Below, piece after piece: positions 58,965 through 64,000 of a stretch of DNA of 64,000 bases. Source of the DNA: Ailurus styani. Taxonomy: Eukaryota; Chordata; Mammalia; Carnivora; Ailuridae. Position 1 is the stretch's first letter. Every line of letters begins with the position of its first letter. The stretch is from NCBI GenBank assembly GCA_002007465.1, contig LNAC01000857.1, forward strand, positions 508,235 to 572,234, in the 5' to 3' direction. The translations under genes were made by a program, and so were the position numbers. The notes beneath the pieces were generated by a model, which did no database searches, was not told the origin of the DNA, and saw only the letters and a list, made by a program, of their open reading frames with translations.

Positions 58965-59559
58965 TGCTGGGAGCTGCATGGATCGCACTTCCTGACACAG
59001 TCACAGTGTAGGAATGACAGCGTTTGCACAGCTCCTGACAAACAAAGAGAACCTGGTATCTCCTTCCACTGTTCCTGATCTCCATCTTAGGATTTATCCT
59101 ATTACTTATAATTGGGCCTCTAGGTACTCCTAACCAGACCGAGATCATTCAGACAAGGCCATATGAGAAGGATGTAACCCTTAGCCCCACGACAAGGACC
59201 TCAGATCCTGTATCTGTAACAGTTCCTTCTACTGTTATCTCTTTGAGCTCTTGCAGACCAGGAGAAAAATTTTAAGACACCTTGAAGCCCTGGAACAAGG
59301 AGGTAGCTCTGCCCAGAAAAGGAAAGCCTTATCTAAACACAGGGCACAAACAAAAGCAGAGCAGTGGTTGTTATATGTTCCCCTAATGATTAAAGGCAAG
59401 TCATGGTGCCCTCCTCGAGGCCTGCACTCCAAGAATGTTCTTACAACACCCACACCAGTATACAATGAGAATGTAGATATAACAGTAAATATAAAGAAAA
59501 AAGGGGTTGAAAAAGACCTTGCCATTTGTTCAAAGAATGGGAAGAATAGTAAAGAATAG
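58964..59559 (+). pseudogene. Decayed reading frame in the LTR U3, type II membrane layout
   Basis: An ATG spans the first base pair of the LTR (58964-58966). Stops fall at codons 16, 18 and 25. In the same frame an open stretch runs 59039-59272, with a strongly hydrophobic segment at about codons 33-51 and an N-Q-T glycosylation sequon at codons 57-59. The next part is open in another frame (59185-59559), so one frameshift lies between 59185 and 59275. A short cytoplasmic tail, membrane anchor and outer domain, encoded from the start of U3, is the layout of the MMTV superantigen. The frame is shorter (about 198 codons) and I cannot show homology. It is clearly non-functional here. Confidence 0.4.
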
Positions 59560-60139
59560 CAAAAACAGAACCCCCACAGTGTCTACATATTCAGTCACAA
59601 GGAAATAAACTTGCAAACTACTGAAGCCTGACTTGTGTAACTATGGCTACTATGTCTAACCACAAAGCCTATGTATTAATCATACTAGTAATTTGACATT
59701 CTTTCACTTCACTTATTTTTCTTTTAAAAATACCTTATTATTCTACTTGTGAGAATTTCCTTAATCCTTTTCTAAGAATAAGAACATGACCCACTTGCAC
59801 CTGTATACCTAGGGAAAGCCCATTAAGGATCATGCTTCTAAAAAATGGATAATCAATCCCTCTCACGATTGGGGGGTTTGGTACATGGGAAAATATATAA
59901 AATGTTTTTTCACTAATCAAAGTTCTTTGTACCTCTAGAAATAATCAACCTTAAAGATCACTTTATTGTTGTTAGATCACATACTACCTGACTCACTACC
60001 TATAAATAAAGATACTGGAACCAGCATAGTAGAGATGCCTTCTTGGTGATCAGAAAAAATATCTTGGCTCTCTGACTCCTTTCGCCAACACCATCCCTCC
60101 TTCAGGGACCCCTGGACCTGCTGGAACTGGACTCCGGCA
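58965..60139 (+). mobile_element. Retroviral solo LTR, 1,175 bp, betaretrovirus-like
   Basis: It begins TGCTGGGAGCTGC and ends GGACTCCGGCA, giving TG...CA termini. Six-base target duplications flank it (58959-58964, 60140-60145). A 6-bp duplication is typical of class II/betaretrovirus-like elements. The pre-insertion L1 sequence is recovered when the LTR is removed. No internal retroviral genes or second LTR are present, so it is a recombination-derived solo LTR. U3 is about 1,040 bp, unusually long; R and U5 together are about 110 bp. Confidence 0.8.
60001..60010 (+). promoter_or_regulatory. TATA box and polyadenylation signal of the LTR
   Basis: TATAAATAAA combines a TATA box and AATAAA, 139 bp before the LTR end. 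Transcription would begin about 25-30 bp downstream, leaving a short R and a U5 of about 100 bp. Functional use is inferred. Confidence 0.6.
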
Positions 60140-60145
60140 GGTACA
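60140..60145 (+). repeat. Target-site duplication of the LTR, right copy (GGTACA)
   Basis: Matches the left copy at five of six positions and the L1 consensus at all six. Confidence 0.85.
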
Positions 60146-60372
60146 GGTCTCTGAATCATCAGGCTTACACATTTCACAGCACTCAGTATACCACATACCC
60201 TTCCCAATGTCCATAACCGAGGGATCCTATCCCTATCCCCTTACCCCCAGCAACTCTCAGTTTGTTTCATGAGATTAAGAGTCTCTTATGATTTGTCTCC
60301 CTCAGGATCCCATCTTGTTTCATATTTTCCCTCCCTACCACCCATGACCCCCCACCCTGCCTCTCAAATTCC

Positions 60373-60503
60373 TTATATCAGAGAGATCATATGATAATTG
60401 TCTTTCTCTGACGACATATTTCGCTTAGCATAATACCCTCTAGTTCCATCCACGTCATTGAAAATGACAAGATTCCGTGGTTTTTTATGGCTGCATAGTA
60501 TTC

Positions 60504-60537
<34 letters not shown>

Positions 60538-63258
60538 ACACACATCTTTATCCATTCATTTGTTGATGGCCATCTAGGTCCTTTCCATAGTTTGGCTATT
60601 GTGCCCATCACTGCTATAAACACTTGGGTGCACATGCCCCTTCAGATTGCTTCATTTGTATCTTTAGGGTAAATACCCAGTAGTATGATTGCTGGGTCAA
60701 AGGGTACCTCTATTTTCAACATTTTGAGGAACCTCCATACTGTTTTCCACAGTGGCTACCACCAGCTTGCATTCCCACCAACACTGTAGGAGGATTCCCC
60801 TTTCTCCACATCCTCACCAACTCTGTCTCCTGACTTGTTAATTATATCCCATCTGACTGCTGTGAGGTGGTATCTCACTGTGGTTTTGATTTGCACTTCC
60901 CCAATGCACTGTTGAGCACTTTTTCATGTGTCTGTTGGCATTTGGATGTCTTCTTTGCAGAAATGTCTGTTCATGTCTTCTGCCCATTTCTTGATTGGGT
61001 AATTTGCTCTTTGGGTATTGAGTTTGATAAGTTCTTTACACATTTTGGATACTAGCCCTTTATCTGATATGTCATTTGTGAATATCTACTCCAATTCTGT
61101 TGGTTGTCTTTTCGTTCTGTTGACTGTTTCCTTTGCTGTGCAAAAGGGTTTGATCTGGAAGAAGACTCAACAGTTCATTTTTGTCCTTGCTTCCCTTGCC
61201 TTTGGTGATGTTTCTAGGAAGAAGTTGCTGTGGCTGAGATCAAAGAGGTTGCTGCTTGTGTTCTCCTCAAGGATTTTGATGGATTCCTGTCTCACATTGA
61301 GGTCTTTCATCCATTTTGAGTCTATTTTTGTGTGTGCTGTAAGGAAATGATCCAGGTTCATTTTTTTGCATGTGGCTGTCCAGTTTTCCCAACACAATTT
61401 GTTGAAGAGACTCTTTTTTTCATTAGACATTCTTTCTTCCTTTATCAAAGATTACTTGACCATAGAATTGAGGGTCCATTTCTGGACTCTCTATTCTGTT
61501 CCATTGATTGATGTGTCTGTTTTTGTGCCAGTACCATACTGTCTTGATTACAGCTTTGTAATAGAGCTTGAAGTCTGGAATTGTGATGCCACCAACATTG
61601 GTGTTCTTTTTCAACATTCCTCTAGCTATTGGGGGTCTTTTCCTGTTCCATATAAATTTTAGGATTATTTGTTCCATTTCTTTGAAAAACACTGATGGTA
61701 TTTTTATAGGGATTGCATTAAATGTGTAGATTGCTCTAGGTAACATAGACATTTTCACAGTATTTGTTCTTCCAATTCAAGAGATGGAAAGTTTTTCCAT
61801 TTCTTTGTGTCTTCCTCAGTTTCTTTCATGAGTATAGTTTTCTGAATACAGATTCTTTGCCTCTTTGGTTAGGTTTATTTCTGGGTATCTTATGTTTTCG
61901 GGTGCAATTGTAAATGGAATCAACTCCTTAATTTCTCTTTCTTCTGTCTTGTCATTGGCGTATAGAAATGCAACTGATTTCTGTGCATTGGTTTTATGTC
62001 CTGACACAATAGTGAATTCCTGTATGAGTTCTAGCAGTTTTGGAGTGGAGTCTTTTGGGTTTTCCATATAAACTATCATATCATCTGCAAAGAGTGAGAG
62101 TTTGACTTCTTCTTTGCTGATTCGGATGCGTTTTATTTCTTTTTGTTGTCTGACTGCTGAGACTAAGACTTCTAGTACTATGTTGAATAGCAGTGGTGAC
62201 AGTCGACATCCCTGCTGTGTTCCTGACCTTAGGAGAAAAACTCTCAATTTTTCTCCATTGAGAATGATATTCACTATGAGTTTTTCATAGATGGCTTTGA
62301 TGATATTGAGGTATGTAGCCTGTCTCCCTACACCATGAAGAGTTTTGATGAAGAAAGGATGCTGTACTTTGTCAAATGCTTTTAAAGGCATCTATTGAGA
62401 GTATCATATGGTTCTTTTTCTTTCTTTTACTAATGTGCTGTATCACATTCATTGATTTGTGGATGTTGACCAACCTTGCATCCCAGGAATGAATCCCAAT
62501 TGGTCGTGGCGAATAATCCTTTTAATGCGCTGTTGGATCCTATAGGCTAGTATTTTGTTGAGAATTTTTGCATCCGTGTTCATCAAGGATATTGGTCTGT
62601 AATTCTCCTTTTTCATTGGGCCTTTGTCTGGTTTGGGATCATGGTAATGCTGACCTCATAGAATAATTTTTGAGGTTTTCCTTCCATTTCTATTTTTTTG
62701 GAACAGTTTCAGCAGAACAGGTATTAATTCTTCTTTAAATGTTTGATACAATTCCCATAGGAAGCCGTCTGGCCTTGGGCTCTTGTTTTTGAGAGATTTT
62801 TGATGACCACCTCAATCTCCTTACTGGTTATGGGTCTGTTTAGGTTGTCTATTTCTTCCTCATTCAGTTTTGGTAGTTTATATGTCTCTAGGAATGCATC
62901 CCTTTCTTCCAGTTTGTCAAATTTACTGGCATATAGTTGCTCATAATATGTTCTTATAATTGCTTGTATTTCTTTGTTGCTAGTTGTGATCTCTCCTCTT
63001 TCATTCATGATTTTATTAATTTGGGTCCTTTCTCTTTTCTTTTGGATATGTATGGCCAGGGGTTTATCAATCTTATTAATTCATTAAAAGAACCAGCTCC
63101 TAGTTACGTTGATTTGTTCTACTGTTCTTTTGGTTTCTGTTTCATGGATTTCTGCTCTGATCTTTATTATTTCTCCTTTCCTGCTGGGTTTAGGCTTTCT
63201 TTGCTGTTCTTTCTCCAGCTCCTTTAGGTGTACCATTAGGCTGTGTACTTGAGACGTT
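60373..63258 (-). pseudogene. L1 ORF2 pseudogene without endonuclease, element T
   Basis: Ends at 60373 in the family's EKDNYHMISLI tail. C-terminal pieces lie at 61167-61448 and 61423-61758. The RT core at 61816-62391 is open for 191 codons and keeps the catalytic FADD ([15 protein letters not shown]), the only intact one in the window. The linker and fingers are at 62724-63008. At about 63258 it joins ORF1, so the endonuclease is missing. Confidence 0.9.
60506..60545. repeat. (GT)n followed by (AC)n
   Basis: About 15 GT units then ACACACACA, at the recurrent L1 expansion site. The two halves could fold back on each other. Confidence 0.95.
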
Positions 63259-64000
63259 GTCCTTGTTTAGTGCTCTAAATATATCATTCCAGTCCTTTCT
63301 TTCCTGCCATGTCTCTGTGGATAGGTCTGCTGCCAAATACTTCTACTATTGTAGTTTACTGATCTCTTGTCCCGAGCTGCTTTCAGGATTTTCTCTTTGT
63401 CACTGAGACTTGTAAGTTTTACAATTAGATGATGGTGTGGACCTATTTTTATTGATTTTGATGGAGGTTCTCTGTGCCTTCTGGATTTTGATGCTTGCTC
63501 CCTTCTCCAAACTAGGGAAATTCTCTGCTATAATTTACTCCAATATACTTTCTGCCCCTCCCTCTCTTTCTTCTTCTTCTTCTGAGTTCCCAATTATTTT
63601 AATATTGTTTCATCTTATGGTATCACTTATCTCTTGAATTCCCCCCTCGTGGTCCAGTAGTTGTTTGTCTCTCTTTTGCTCAGCTTCTTTATTCTCCATC
63701 ATTTGGTCTTCTTTATCAGTAATTCTCTCTTCTGCATCCTTTATCCTAGGATTAAGAGCCACCATTTTTTATTGCACCTCATTAATGGCTTTTATTTTTA
63801 TTTCAACTTTGTTAGATTTTAGTTCTTTTATTTCTCCAGAAAGGGATTCTATTTCTGCAAAAAGGTATTCTCTAATATCTTCCATGCTTTTTTGAGCCCA
63901 GCTAGCACCTTGATAATCTTCATTCTGAACTCTGGTTCTGACATATTACTAATGTCCATTATGATTAGGTCCATAGCTATTGGTACTGGCTCTTGTTCTT
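63258..64000 (-). pseudogene. L1 ORF1 pseudogene, partial, element T
   Basis: The conserved C-terminal ORF1 part begins at the junction with ORF2 (minus strand GGAATGATATATTTAGAGCAC). It passes the SVTKRKS-like and DLSTETW-equivalent blocks and reaches the coiled coil near 63900. Stops are frequent; the start codon lies beyond the window. Confidence 0.85.

Larger units (their letters stand above)
58926..64000 (-). mobile_element. LINE-1, minus strand (element T), runs off the window
   Basis: Starts on the left with the 3' UTR (TTATTAACATATAATGTATTTGCCCC), is interrupted by a retroviral LTR at 58965-60139, and resumes exactly at GGTACAGGTCTCTGAATC. ORF2 follows to 63258, then ORF1 directly, without the endonuclease. 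The 5' end lies beyond 64000. Confidence 0.92.

Noticed and set aside
59251..59559. 102-codon LTR frame as an intact gene on its own
   Set aside because: It starts midway through the ectodomain-like part, and the membrane segment lies in another frame upstream, so it is a fragment of a decayed frame.

Overview
This window looks like nuclear DNA from a caniform carnivore, most likely a mustelid or close relative. The evidence is about 26 copies of the carnivore tRNA-derived SINE (CAN-SINE/SINEC). Its sense head reads GGGCGCCTGGGTGGCTCAG, followed by a CT-rich body, AATAAA motifs and an A-tail. These copies sit in a dense matrix of carnivore-lineage LINE-1 (L1). I see no intact host protein-coding gene, no rRNA, no functional tRNA gene and no CRISPR array. 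Almost every long open frame is a piece of L1 ORF1 or ORF2, an L1 5' UTR, or a SINE read through. The mustelid placement is inference; the carnivore placement is strong.

Layout. 1-6655: L1 on the minus strand with an intact 5' end, its 3' end beyond the window. 6780-8880: older minus L1. 8881-10039: non-L1 island with one SINE. 10040-17692: minus L1 with 5' UTR, broken by SINEs, other L1 pieces and a long palindrome. 17696-19135: two SINEs, then an inverted (twin-primed) L1. 19136-19569: unassigned. 19570-24340: plus L1 interrupted by two 3'-end L1 pieces. 24340-27832: minus L1 head. 27833-29800: non-L1 island with a weak terminal-exon candidate. 29801-37055: near full-length plus L1. 37056-43622: second plus L1, directly abutting. 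43626-57180: further plus-strand L1s joined head to body. 57180-64000: two nested minus L1s, the inner one carrying a 1,175-bp retroviral solo LTR at 58965-60139.

How the parts relate. L1 ORF1 and ORF2 proteins made elsewhere in the genome would have supplied the machinery for both the L1 and SINE insertions; target-site duplications are visible for many SINEs. All L1 copies here are dead: stops and frameshifts throughout, lost endonuclease domains, or altered RT catalytic residues.

The most interesting item is the solo LTR. It has TG...CA ends, a 6-bp target duplication, a TATAAATAAA element close to its 3' end and a very short R-U5. It also has a decayed reading frame that begins at the first base of U3 and has a membrane segment at about codons 33-51. 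That layout resembles the LTR-encoded type II membrane protein of mouse mammary tumour virus, but homology is not shown. Other notable items are a 187-bp near-identical duplication between microsatellites, an in-frame 114-bp tandem duplication in an ORF2, a palindrome at a nested L1 junction, recurrent loss of the L1 endonuclease region, and single-N assembly joins with duplicated flanks.
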